From positions 1-39,160 of the forward strand of contig JAKQOG010000214.1 of assembly GCA_029565395.1 (NCBI GenBank): DNA of 39,160 nucleotides. The letters run 5' to 3'. Below the pieces are notes generated by a model, which made no database searches, had not been told where the DNA came from, and worked only from the letters and a program-made list of their open reading frames with translations. The first letter of the stretch is position 1. Every line of letters begins with the position of its first letter. Of the stretch, positions 7,330 through 14,732 are shown in pieces. The stretch is from Candidatus Hydrogenedentota bacterium. Lineage in GTDB: Bacteria; Hydrogenedentota; Hydrogenedentia; Hydrogenedentales; CAILVY01. The position numbers and the translations under genes are program-made.

Positions 7330-7779
7330 TCATATTTCAGAGAGTTCATCCAATAAAATGATATCAAGATCCTGAACGCGTCTAAAAGTATGGTCATTAG
7401 TGAGGAATGCATCGCAACCTGTTTCAATAGCAGAGGCCAACTGAAAAGCATCTGTAAGTGTGAGATTGTATCGGGCGCGAAGGGCTGCGGCGTCGAGTGC
7501 GGTTGTACGTCCTATTGACGCAAAGGAAATATTTCTTCCACCTGTCAGAGAGTGGATAAACAGGTCGCGTAAAGATGGCTGATTTTTCCTGTATGGAATT
7601 ATCAGACACTCCGCCAAAGTCACTGGAGATGTTACTCCCGTCAATTGAGCCGATTGAATAAGAGTAAATACTTGTGATGACGGATTGTAATATCGAGGGT
7701 GCTTTTCGATCAGGTATATAATAGGAGCGCTATCAATAAAGATTCTGCGAATAGATGCAAACCGTTCAACTATGGTCAC
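7330..7779 (-). CDS. PIN-domain toxin, VapC-like ribonuclease
   Basis: A 149-residue PIN domain, the nuclease half of a VapBC-type toxin-antitoxin pair that would cut RNA when freed. The acidic metal-binding set is visible: D16 in IFIDSAPIIYLI, E57 in TLAECL, D110 in LTLTDAFQLASAI and D129 in LTND. The GTG at 7779 is chosen as start because GGGGGAA precedes it by about 8 bases and the PIN fold begins soon after; an ATG at 7812 is the alternative. The gene overlaps the end of the antitoxin gene by 14 bases, the usual arrangement for coupled translation. Confidence 0.88.
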   Translation of the reverse strand: MTIVERFASIRRIFIDSAPIIYLIEKHPRYYNPSSQVFTLIQSAQLTGVTSPVTLAECLIIPYRKNQPSLRDLFIHSLTGGRNISFASIGRTTALDAAALRARYNLTLTDAFQLASAIETGCDAFLTNDHTFRRVQDLDIILLDELSEI

Positions 7780-8029
7780 TAGACGTATTCCCCCGGTTTT
7801 GACGGTGTGCATCCGCCTCTCGCCGCGAAGACGAGATCCATTCCTGGGCATCCTCCCCTGCCGCCGGATATTCGACAGTTCCGCTCAAATCCAGCAAGCT
7901 ATAATGTCCCTTTTCAGATTCAACAATAGAATTGATTCGTTCTTCTAATTGCTTCATAAGAATCAGAAGTTCGTCATGAGAGAGTTCATCCATCAGGGTG
8001 GTCATCTCATTCAAGGTCTCATTCGACAT
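7766..8029 (-). CDS. antitoxin partner of the PIN toxin
   Basis: An 87-residue acidic protein. A helical N-terminal part (about residues 1-38, with MDELSHDELLILMKQLEERI) is followed by a flexible tail with SLLDLSGTVEYPAAGEDAQE (about 44-63). This resembles small VapB-like or addiction-module antitoxins, in which the tail wraps the toxin. A classical AbrB or ribbon-helix-helix motif is not obvious. The ATG at 8029 has AGGAG with a 7-base spacing. Position upstream of and overlapping the toxin supports the role; a TACAAT -10-like hexamer lies about 30 bases before the start. Confidence 0.78.
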   Translation of the reverse strand: MSNETLNEMTTLMDELSHDELLILMKQLEERINSIVESEKGHYSLLDLSGTVEYPAAGEDAQEWISSSRREADAHRQNRGNTSSDHS

Positions 8030-8085
8030 TCCAATTCTCCTAAAACCGTCACTGCGGACATTGTACCTTAGTAAAAGCAAAAAAA

Positions 8086-10110
8086 CTAATGTTGTTTTTG
8101 TGACAGGGCATGGCCGAGGAGGAGGCGGTTGTGGAGGATTTGCCGGGTGAAATCGTCGAGTTGGGAGGAGTCGGGTTGTGGATCGAGAAGGTGGTGTTGT
8201 GTGAGGGGCAGGAGCTTGCGCTTTTTGATTTTTCCCGCCTGAACGGCTTCCGCAAAGGCCTTGAGGTACTCGTAGTCTTCAAGACCGTCCCGGAGGCGCT
8301 CGAGGCGGATGGAAGGCATGAGCATGTTCCTGCCGGGATAGACGAGAAAGTTTGGGGGATGTTTTTCAGCATCCCAGCAATTGGGTGGCGCATCAAGGTG
8401 TTTCTTCCAGGGAGGGGGCCAGTCGTTTAACCAGGGGCATACGACACCGTCGAATTGGTGCGCCCAGCAAATCCAGGGGATGCTTCGTGGCTCGACGGGA
8501 TGGACACCGGGACGGAGGGCAGGATACGCGATGCCGCTGATAAGGAGCCAGGGTTGGATGGGGGCGTTTAAGGTGGCGGGGGTGGTTTCCTCTGGGGGAT
8601 TAACGCTGATTTCAGCGATGCCAATGGGGGCAGCGGAAATACTGCTTTTGAAGACTAACCGCAGGCTTTTAAGGGTATTGGGATAGCGGAATTCGCCATG
8701 GGTTTGGCTGAGGGCATAAGCATAGGAGGCGGTTCTAGATTCCCACCGGACAGTGTAGGAAGAGAAGTTGACTCCGTCGGTGGCGGCGAGCGTATCTATG
8801 TCGGCGCTGTCCATCCCGTTCACCCACTGGATAAGGATGGATTCAGCCGTGATGGATTCCGGGAAGTCAAGCTGAATCCATTCGGGGCGATTGACGGTGG
8901 GGACTTGTTTCGAGGTCCATGCGGTGGTGATGGCGCCATCGCAGAGATCTTCCGGGGCGGATAGAGTGGAAGACAGATTGGATATGTTTCCACAGGAAGA
9001 GGCAGATACGGCGATTGGCCGGGTGGTTTGCTCGTTGCAGAGGGAGAGACCGGTTTTCAGGCGGGTGACCCAATCGGGTGCGAAAGCGTATAAGGGAAAG
9101 GCCCATCGGTCAGCCTGACGTTCGAATTGGGGATCGGGCGGCCCGATGATGAGACGCGCAATGCGATCTTCGGCGTTTCCGATGCGGATGAATTGTTGTG
9201 CGGCGCCGGACCACAGGTCACGGTTTTCGGGAATGATCAAAGGGAGGCAGGCGCGTTTGAGCCAGCCGCGTTCATTGAGCCACTGGGTCATGTCGCGGAG
9301 ATGAAGAACAAACGGTTCCAGGGAGGTATTGTCTTTGCTTTCAGGTGATACTTCCCCGGTACGTACGGCAATACATGTCATGGAGAGGGTTGGGGTGAGA
9401 TAATCCAGATGGTCTTTAAGCGCATTGGCGTTCCAGGCAGCGCCAGATTTGGTATCGATAAGGGATTGGATTGGGGTAATGTCAAGTGATATGCGATACC
9501 CCGCTAGGGAGTCGTAGAAAGGTTTCCAGTCCGCGATATTGGGTCTACGGAGTCCATAGAAAGTTTCGAAAGGATTGGGTTGGATCGAAACCAGGACAGG
9601 CAGGCTGGGAAGATTGGGGAGGGTAAAATCAAAGACTTCGAATCTGACCTTGACCTTTTTGAGGCATCTTCCATCACTAAGGATGCGGAGTTTTCCTTTA
9701 TGTGCGCCGGGATTGGCATTGGCCGGGATGTGATAGCGAATCCAGAAGATTTGGGTGGAGTTTGGCGGGAGATCTTCTGGAAGGGGTTCGAGAAGAACGT
9801 CGGGGACAGTGGAGGATTTTTGGGCGGTGCGTATGGCCGACTCGGAAGTATGAAGGAATCCAACGCGGTAAATGGCGGGTGCGGGGATATCGTTAAGTGG
9901 TTCACCTTCGATTTGGATTTTCGGGAAGGCATTTTTTTCTGAGGTGACGCAAAGTTGAAAGCTTTCATATTCGCCGCGGGCAGCAAAGAGCCGGGCGTTC
10001 CGTGTGGCAAAGGGAGAGCGGCGCCCTGGCTCGTCGATGGCGATCAGGGAGGGTTCGGTCCATACCTGAACGCCGGCGGTGAGCATTATGGAAATCACGG
10101 ATATCAGCAT
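8086..10110 (-). CDS. DUF4091/GH123-like secreted protein with inserted F5/8-type C domain
   Basis: A 674-residue exported protein with a short hydrophobic leader (residues 1-15). The N-terminal beta-sandwich plus barrel region (about 20-360) is typical of DUF4091 proteins related to GH123 N-acetyl-galactosaminidases. Residues about 370-503 form a discoidin (F5/8 C) carbohydrate-binding domain, with CDGAITTAWTSK and WIQLDFPESITAESILIQW. The chain then returns to the DUF4091 C-terminal block (about 520-620), ending in PSIRLERLRDGLEDYEYLKA, a strong family signature. The usual Asp-Glu catalytic pair of GH123 is not evident: the corresponding stretch reads LIIPENRD (about 291-298), so activity is uncertain. 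There is no Shine-Dalgarno sequence before the ATG at 10110. It is divergent from the small lipoprotein gene. Confidence 0.85.
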   Translation of the reverse strand: MLISVISIMLTAGVQVWTEPSLIAIDEPGRRSPFATRNARLFAARGEYESFQLCVTSEKNAFPKIQIEGEPLNDIPAPAIYRVGFLHTSESAIRTAQKSSTVPDVLLEPLPEDLPPNSTQIFWIRYHIPANANPGAHKGKLRILSDGRCLKKVKVRFEVFDFTLPNLPSLPVLVSIQPNPFETFYGLRRPNIADWKPFYDSLAGYRISLDITPIQSLIDTKSGAAWNANALKDHLDYLTPTLSMTCIAVRTGEVSPESKDNTSLEPFVLHLRDMTQWLNERGWLKRACLPLIIPENRDLWSGAAQQFIRIGNAEDRIARLIIGPPDPQFERQADRWAFPLYAFAPDWVTRLKTGLSLCNEQTTRPIAVSASSCGNISNLSSTLSAPEDLCDGAITTAWTSKQVPTVNRPEWIQLDFPESITAESILIQWVNGMDSADIDTLAATDGVNFSSYTVRWESRTASYAYALSQTHGEFRYPNTLKSLRLVFKSSISAAPIGIAEISVNPPEETTPATLNAPIQPWLLISGIAYPALRPGVHPVEPRSIPWICWAHQFDGVVCPWLNDWPPPWKKHLDAPPNCWDAEKHPPNFLVYPGRNMLMPSIRLERLRDGLEDYEYLKAFAEAVQAGKIKKRKLLPLTQHHLLDPQPDSSQLDDFTRQILHNRLLLGHALSQKQH

Positions 10111-10298
10111 AAGGAAGATTATGCTTGAACAGGACGGGGGAAGGAAAATTGTATGGAGGGGGATATGGAAATATCGATACCGATGATGAGCATTAGGAAG
10201 GATGAAACCGGGAGGTATTGCGGGGGGTCAAAGAGTATTGAAAACCCTGTGAGGGGTATATGGGAAGTCAAAACAATTCAAAGAAAAAGGAGAAGAGA

Positions 10299-10751
10299 AT
10301 GTCATCGATGGTAAAAAGTTTGGGTTTGGTTGTGGTAATAGCCCTGGTGGTTGCGGGATGCGCGGGTCTGAAGAAAAAGAGTGATGAGGAAATGATTCGC
10401 GAGACGGTGCAGAAGGTGAAGCTGGCGCTGGAGTCGAAGAATCTGGACATGCTGATGGAAACGTTTGCGGAAGATTTCTCGCATGATGAGGCGGGGGACA
10501 AGGCGAAGGCGCGTGAAATGCTGCAAATGGGCATCGACATGGGCTATGCCGATGACGGGGAATGCAACATTGAGAATATTCAGATCAAGATCGACAAAGC
10601 CAAGGGCGAGGCATCGGTATATCCGCTGGATCTGAGCGGCGCGCCGGGCTCGGTTTCAGTGGAGTTGATCATGGGCAAGCGTGAAGCGGTCATCGGCGGG
10701 AAGAAACAAACCGCATGGCTGATCACGACGCTCAACGCGGACGGTGTTTGA
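10299..10751 (+). CDS. small lipoprotein with NTF2/SnoaL-like domain
   Basis: A 150-residue protein with a lipoprotein signal peptide: Lys at position 6, a hydrophobic core, then the lipobox LVVAGC with the acylated Cys at 21. After the basic KKK stretch the mature part (about 27-150) has helices followed by a beta-rich half. The order EEMIRETVQKVKLALESKNLDMLMETFAEDF is characteristic of the opening helices of NTF2-like (SnoaL/DUF4440) folds. No catalytic residues can be assigned; it may bind a ligand at the envelope. AGGAGAAGAGA stands just before the ATG at 10299. It is the only plus-strand gene in a long minus-strand region and is followed by an intrinsic terminator. Confidence 0.8.
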   Translation: MSSMVKSLGLVVVIALVVAGCAGLKKKSDEEMIRETVQKVKLALESKNLDMLMETFAEDFSHDEAGDKAKAREMLQMGIDMGYADDGECNIENIQIKIDKAKGEASVYPLDLSGAPGSVSVELIMGKREAVIGGKKQTAWLITTLNADGV

Positions 10752-10779
10752 TTTTTTAAGAGAAAGTAAACAGTAGTGG

Positions 10780-10810
10780 GCCCGGTGCAGAAACACCGGG
10801 CTTTATTTTC
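10780..10810 (+). terminator. intrinsic terminator of the lipoprotein gene
   Basis: Stem GCCCGGTG (10780-10787) pairs with CACCGGGC (10794-10801) around a 6-base loop, followed by tttattttc. It lies 28 bases past the stop codon. The minus side lacks a T-tract, so it serves the plus-strand gene only. Confidence 0.88.
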
Positions 10811-10849
10811 TTTCCACTGAGAAAAAGAAAGTACCAAAAAAGGGGGTAT

Positions 10850-11245
10850 TTATGAAGGGATGATTTTGATCCAGACTTTGCGGGTGCGGGGCCCGTCGAA
10901 TTCGCAGAAGTAGAGGGATTGCCAGGTGCCGAGAGCGAGACGTCCTTCATGAATGATGACGGTGGCGGTGGCCCCCATAAGGCTGGCCTTGACGTGTGCC
11001 GCGGCGTTGCCTTCACAGTGGGCGTACCCGGCTTTCCAGGGGACCAACCGGTTAAGCACGGTTTCAATGTCGGCCACGACGTCGGGGTCGGCGTTTTCAT
11101 TGATGGTAATGCCTGCGGTGGTATGGGGAATGTAGACGTGGACGATGCCTTCTTTGCATCCGGATGCGGAGACGATTTCCTGGACTTGGTTGTCGATATT
11201 GACGAATTCGGTGTGGAGGCGGGTGTGCAGGGTGAAATTATTCAT
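10850..11245 (-). CDS. YjbQ/UPF0047 family protein
   Basis: A 131-residue cytoplasmic protein, full family length. Conserved histidines are visible: H41 in YIPHTTAGITINENAD, H76 and H84 in HCEGNAAAHVKASLMG, and H99 in VIIHEGRLALGTWQ. Together they make the putative metal/active site. Members can show weak thiamine-phosphate synthase activity, but the true role is unclear. The ATG at 11245 is 4 bases after the stop of the ABC permease, so it is probably the last gene of that operon. The pairing with an exporter has no obvious functional logic. Confidence 0.93.
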   Translation of the reverse strand: MNNFTLHTRLHTEFVNIDNQVQEIVSASGCKEGIVHVYIPHTTAGITINENADPDVVADIETVLNRLVPWKAGYAHCEGNAAAHVKASLMGATATVIIHEGRLALGTWQSLYFCEFDGPRTRKVWIKIIPS

Positions 11246-11249
11246 GAGA

Positions 11250-12944
11250 TCAGAACTCCATGGTGTTGAGGTTTCGCAGGCCGAGACGCATGGGGGTGAA
11301 TATGCAGATTGCGCTGAGGACGGTGATAAATAGGACGGCGAGGGCAAGGGCGTACCAGAAGGTGTCGGGATTGGCGTAGCGTCCGAGCACGCGCCATTGG
11401 AGGATGAGGGTTTGTGCGCCGACGACGAGGGTGATGTACCCGACGCTGATGAGAAGGTTTAGGGTGCCCCCCATTCCCGAGACGATTCGAGCGGGATTGT
11501 CTTCAGCAAAGTTGGGATAGAGTGAGCCGAGGCCGACGGAGAGTCCGGCAAGGCCGAAATTGGTGATGATGACGCTGTAGACGGTGAGCCAGTAATAAAT
11601 AGGTTCAAGTTTGAGCATGTATCCAGAGAGGATGGCAAGGCCGACAGTGAAGAGGGAGGTAGTGCAGACACTAAGCCAGAATTTTTGCCAGACGAGTTGT
11701 CGAAAGGTGAGTGGCGCAAGGCCGAGAATCCAAAATCGGCGGCCTTCGAGGCTAACAAGGGGGTATACGAAACGGCTGGTGAGGGTGGCGAGGATGAGGG
11801 TAACGGCGCCGACGTTGAGGCATGCGATGAAACTGCGCCACATTTCTTCCTCGAAGTAGCGAGACGTGTTGCGAAGGTTGGCGGTATAGATGGCCATAAT
11901 ACCAAAGAAAATGACGAATTGGGACCATTGGGTGGGATCCCGCCAGAAGAGTTTGATGTCTTTGACGGAGAGCGCGCGCTGAGGGTTGCGGATGGTACGG
12001 AGGAGGCGTTCCAGTTTACCGAGAATTCCTGCACCCATGGGTTTGATGCGCTGCCGTTCTTGTCCTTGAAGGGAAGACCAGCCCATGTAGAAGATGCGGT
12101 GGGCAATGGCCCCGGTGACCCAGAGACACATCATGGCGGATGAGGTGAGGGTGAGAAACCAGTAGAAGGATTCGCGGAATTCGTAGTGGGCGGCGGCCAG
12201 GACGCCTTTAGAGGCCCAGTGGCTGGGGAAGAAGGGGGATTGCACCCGTGCGGAGGCGTCGAGGAATGCGGGCAGGAGCGTGTCTTCCGCAATGCGGGTG
12301 CCGCGCAGGGTGTTTCCGAAGTAGAGGAAGAAAAGCGCAACGACCATGATGCCGAGGAGCACGACATTCCAGAGGCGTATTTTTGGGAAAATACGCACGA
12401 GGAGAAGGGTGATAAGACATCCAAGGCTCGCGGGAATGATGATGAAGGGGATGAAGAACACAATGGCGGCAAAATATAGGAATACGGAAGCATTAGCGGT
12501 GATTCCATAGGCGAGAATAAGCGGGGAGCCGAGGAAGGCGAGAGACCATGAGCTAAAGGCGACGGATTCGAGGAAACGTGCATAGAAGAAGTGTTCGAAG
12601 CGCATGGGGGCATGGAGGAGATAGACGACTTCTTTGGAACGGTAAAGGGTGGAGAAGGCAACGAGTACATTGGAGAAGATGAGCAGGAGGAAGACGGCGA
12701 GGGCGAGAATGCTGAGAAGACGGCTCATCAGGAGATCGCCGAAGTTGAATTCGGCATTGCTGCGTCCGCCGAAATCGACCAGGAAGTCGAAGCCTGCGTG
12801 CAAAAGGAAAAACGCGCCCAGCCACAATCCGAGCGCGGAGACGGACAACACCCCCACTTTCAGCCGGGATTCGTTGCGCACGCTGGCGATGAGATGCCCG
12901 GCTATGCGGAACTTGGCCACCAGGACCGCCCAGACCTGGCTCAT
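11250..12944 (-). CDS. ABC-2 type transporter permease subunit
   Basis: A 564-residue inner-membrane protein with roughly a dozen hydrophobic segments in two halves. A cytoplasmic stretch of about 70 residues between them (around 290-350) carries the basic GQERQRIKPMGAG and the IKLFWRDPTQWSQF motif, typical of large ABC-2 exporter subunits. It would form the membrane channel for the ATPase encoded just upstream, with which it overlaps by 4 bases (ATGA). The transported substrate is unknown. Length and layout fit the putative ABC exporter family found beside single ATPases. Confidence 0.85.
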   Translation of the reverse strand: MSQVWAVLVAKFRIAGHLIASVRNESRLKVGVLSVSALGLWLGAFFLLHAGFDFLVDFGGRSNAEFNFGDLLMSRLLSILALAVFLLLIFSNVLVAFSTLYRSKEVVYLLHAPMRFEHFFYARFLESVAFSSWSLAFLGSPLILAYGITANASVFLYFAAIVFFIPFIIIPASLGCLITLLLVRIFPKIRLWNVVLLGIMVVALFFLYFGNTLRGTRIAEDTLLPAFLDASARVQSPFFPSHWASKGVLAAAHYEFRESFYWFLTLTSSAMMCLWVTGAIAHRIFYMGWSSLQGQERQRIKPMGAGILGKLERLLRTIRNPQRALSVKDIKLFWRDPTQWSQFVIFFGIMAIYTANLRNTSRYFEEEMWRSFIACLNVGAVTLILATLTSRFVYPLVSLEGRRFWILGLAPLTFRQLVWQKFWLSVCTTSLFTVGLAILSGYMLKLEPIYYWLTVYSVIITNFGLAGLSVGLGSLYPNFAEDNPARIVSGMGGTLNLLISVGYITLVVGAQTLILQWRVLGRYANPDTFWYALALAVLFITVLSAICIFTPMRLGLRNLNTMEF

Positions 12945-13681
12945 GCGCCCTCCTCGTGATTATTCTGGGTAAGGACGAGAAAGACGTCTTCGAGGGATCC
13001 GGGATTTTCCTGGAGGGCTTTGATTTGATCAACGGTGCCCAGGTGCAGGAGGCGTCCCTGATTGATGATCCCGATTTGGTCGGCGATTTCCTCCGCGATG
13101 CTGAGGGTATGGGTGGACATGAAGACGGTGAGGCCTTCCTCGCGGGTTTTCTTTTTGAGGAAGTCTTTCACGAAACGGATGTTTTTGGGATCAAGGCCGA
13201 CCCACGGTTCGTCGACGATGACGATTTTGGGTTCGTGGAGGAAGCAGGCGGCAAACGTGAGTTTCTGGCGCATGCCGTGGCTGTAATCTTCAATCAGTTG
13301 GTCGGCCACAGTGGCGATCTCGAACATTTCAAGCAATGTTGAGCAGTTGGCGCGGTAGGTGGTTTCCGGCAATTGATAGATTCCCGCGACAAACTGCATA
13401 AATTCGTTTCCGGTGAGCTTGTCGTAGAGAAAAGGCTGATCGGGGACATATCCCAGGAGGCGTTTGGCTTCGACGGGCTGTTTCTGGATGTCAAAACCGC
13501 CAATCACGGCATTTCCGGAGGTGGGATGCAGCAGGCCGGTCAGCATTTTAATCGTGGTGGTTTTTCCCGCGCCGTTCGGGCCCAAAAAGCAAAAGAAGGT
13601 CCCCGGCTGGATGTTCAGGTTCAGGGCGTCCACCGCACACTTTTGACCAAAGCGTTTTGTCAGGTTATCAGTGAGAATCAT
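12941..13681 (-). CDS. ABC-2 type transporter ATP-binding subunit
   Basis: A 246-residue ATPase with a complete motif set: Walker A GPNGAGKTT (34-42), signature YSHGMRQK (133-140), Walker B IVIVDEPWVGLDP with the catalytic Glu at 158, and the switch His at 191 in MSTHTLS. The signature is SHGM rather than LSGG, usual for CcmA/NatA-like exporter ATPases. It energises the permease that follows with a 4-base overlap. No Shine-Dalgarno sequence is evident before the ATG at 13681. The substrate is unknown. Confidence 0.95.
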   Translation of the reverse strand: MILTDNLTKRFGQKCAVDALNLNIQPGTFFCFLGPNGAGKTTTIKMLTGLLHPTSGNAVIGGFDIQKQPVEAKRLLGYVPDQPFLYDKLTGNEFMQFVAGIYQLPETTYRANCSTLLEMFEIATVADQLIEDYSHGMRQKLTFAACFLHEPKIVIVDEPWVGLDPKNIRFVKDFLKKKTREEGLTVFMSTHTLSIAEEIADQIGIINQGRLLHLGTVDQIKALQENPGSLEDVFLVLTQNNHEEGA

Positions 13682-13767
13682 GTACTGCTAAACACTCGCA
13701 ATGAAAGGTTTAATTTTGTGATTACTCTAATGGAGGTTCTCGATGGAATCAACCTGGGTCGAAAAAT

Positions 13768-14682
13768 TCAGTCTCCCCTTTCCAACTTGATGGCGAGGAG
13801 GAGGGAAAGCCAGAGGATAAGGTTGATGGAGAGGTATTCGAGGCTGAGGGCAACGGTAAGGGCGGGATAGGGCATGGCGGCGTATTGGTGGATGATGACG
13901 GCGGCGGCGGCGAAGGGTACGCCGGTAGCGTCGGTGGCGATGGGGATGGCGCTGACGAGGGCGTGGGCGCAACGTGCGGCGCACATGAGGAGGAAGGAGA
14001 CGTCGTATCCGAAGGCGAGGCAAAGGTAGACCCCGACGTAGATGTCGAGAATTTTGCCTGCGATGGTGACGAAGAGGATGTGCGGGGCTTTGGGGGCGAG
14101 TGCGCGGGTTTCTTCGTGGAGTTGGATAAGGAGGGCGATCAGGCGTCTGCGGCGTGAGTTCTCCGGGAGCCGTGTTTCGAGGGGTTTTAAGAGATCAGAG
14201 CGGTAAATCAGGTACGTGCCGATGAGTATAAGGAGCAGACCGAGGCATGCGAGGGCGGCGGCCGTTTTTCCTGAAATGAGATGGAGGAGCCAGATGCCTA
14301 GAAAACCGAAGAGGAGGGTAAAAATGATTTCGAGGATGCGATCTGCGATGATCCATGCGGCGACTTGTGGCGTGCGGTGGCGGCGGCTGAGGAGAGGGGC
14401 CAACTCCCCCACTCTGCCCGGTGAGAAATTTCCGGCAACTTTCGCCCAGAAGAAGAGGCTGGCGCTGTTTTGGCGTGGACCAAGGACGTAGCGCCATTTC
14501 CAGGTGCGCACCCAGAAACTGAGGGTGATTATGATGAGCATGGCGAGGAAGGGTATGGGGCGCACATCGAGAAGCACAGCGGCGAGATTTTTCCAGCCGA
14601 AATGCCAAATCAAGAGTCCTAGAAAAGCCAAGCCGATAAGAAAAAGATATCTGGACCATGTTTTTTCAAAGTGCTTCGCCAT
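13768..14682 (-). CDS. LPG_synthase_TM / UPF0104 family membrane protein, flippase-like
   Basis: A 304-residue polytopic membrane protein with about seven to eight hydrophobic segments. Family features visible are RTWKWRYVLG (about 59-68), the conserved loop FSPGRVGELAPLLSRR (about 86-101) and the late IATDATGVPFAAAAV (about 247-261). Members include the integral-membrane part of lysylphosphatidylglycerol synthase and AglD-like proteins, thought to move or modify lipid-linked molecules. The catalytic cytosolic LPG synthase domain is absent, so a flippase or carrier role is more likely. It has its own promoter 6 bases before the ATG and appears leaderless. Confidence 0.82.
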   Translation of the reverse strand: MAKHFEKTWSRYLFLIGLAFLGLLIWHFGWKNLAAVLLDVRPIPFLAMLIIITLSFWVRTWKWRYVLGPRQNSASLFFWAKVAGNFSPGRVGELAPLLSRRHRTPQVAAWIIADRILEIIFTLLFGFLGIWLLHLISGKTAAALACLGLLLILIGTYLIYRSDLLKPLETRLPENSRRRRLIALLIQLHEETRALAPKAPHILFVTIAGKILDIYVGVYLCLAFGYDVSFLLMCAARCAHALVSAIPIATDATGVPFAAAAVIIHQYAAMPYPALTVALSLEYLSINLILWLSLLLAIKLERGD

Positions 14683-14688
14683 GGCGGT

Positions 14689-14717
14689 ACTATAGAGTTA
14701 CGCCATACAGTATGCAA
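14689..14717 (-). promoter_or_regulatory. promoter of the flippase-like gene, probably leaderless
   Basis: On the minus strand: -35 TTGCAT (14717-14712), 17-base spacer, -10 TATAGT (14694-14689). Only six bases (14688-14683) lie between the -10 and the ATG at 14682, so the first transcribed base should be the A of the start codon or its neighbour. No Shine-Dalgarno sequence exists. Confidence 0.65.
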
Positions 14718-14732
14718 CAAACGGTTGGTTTT

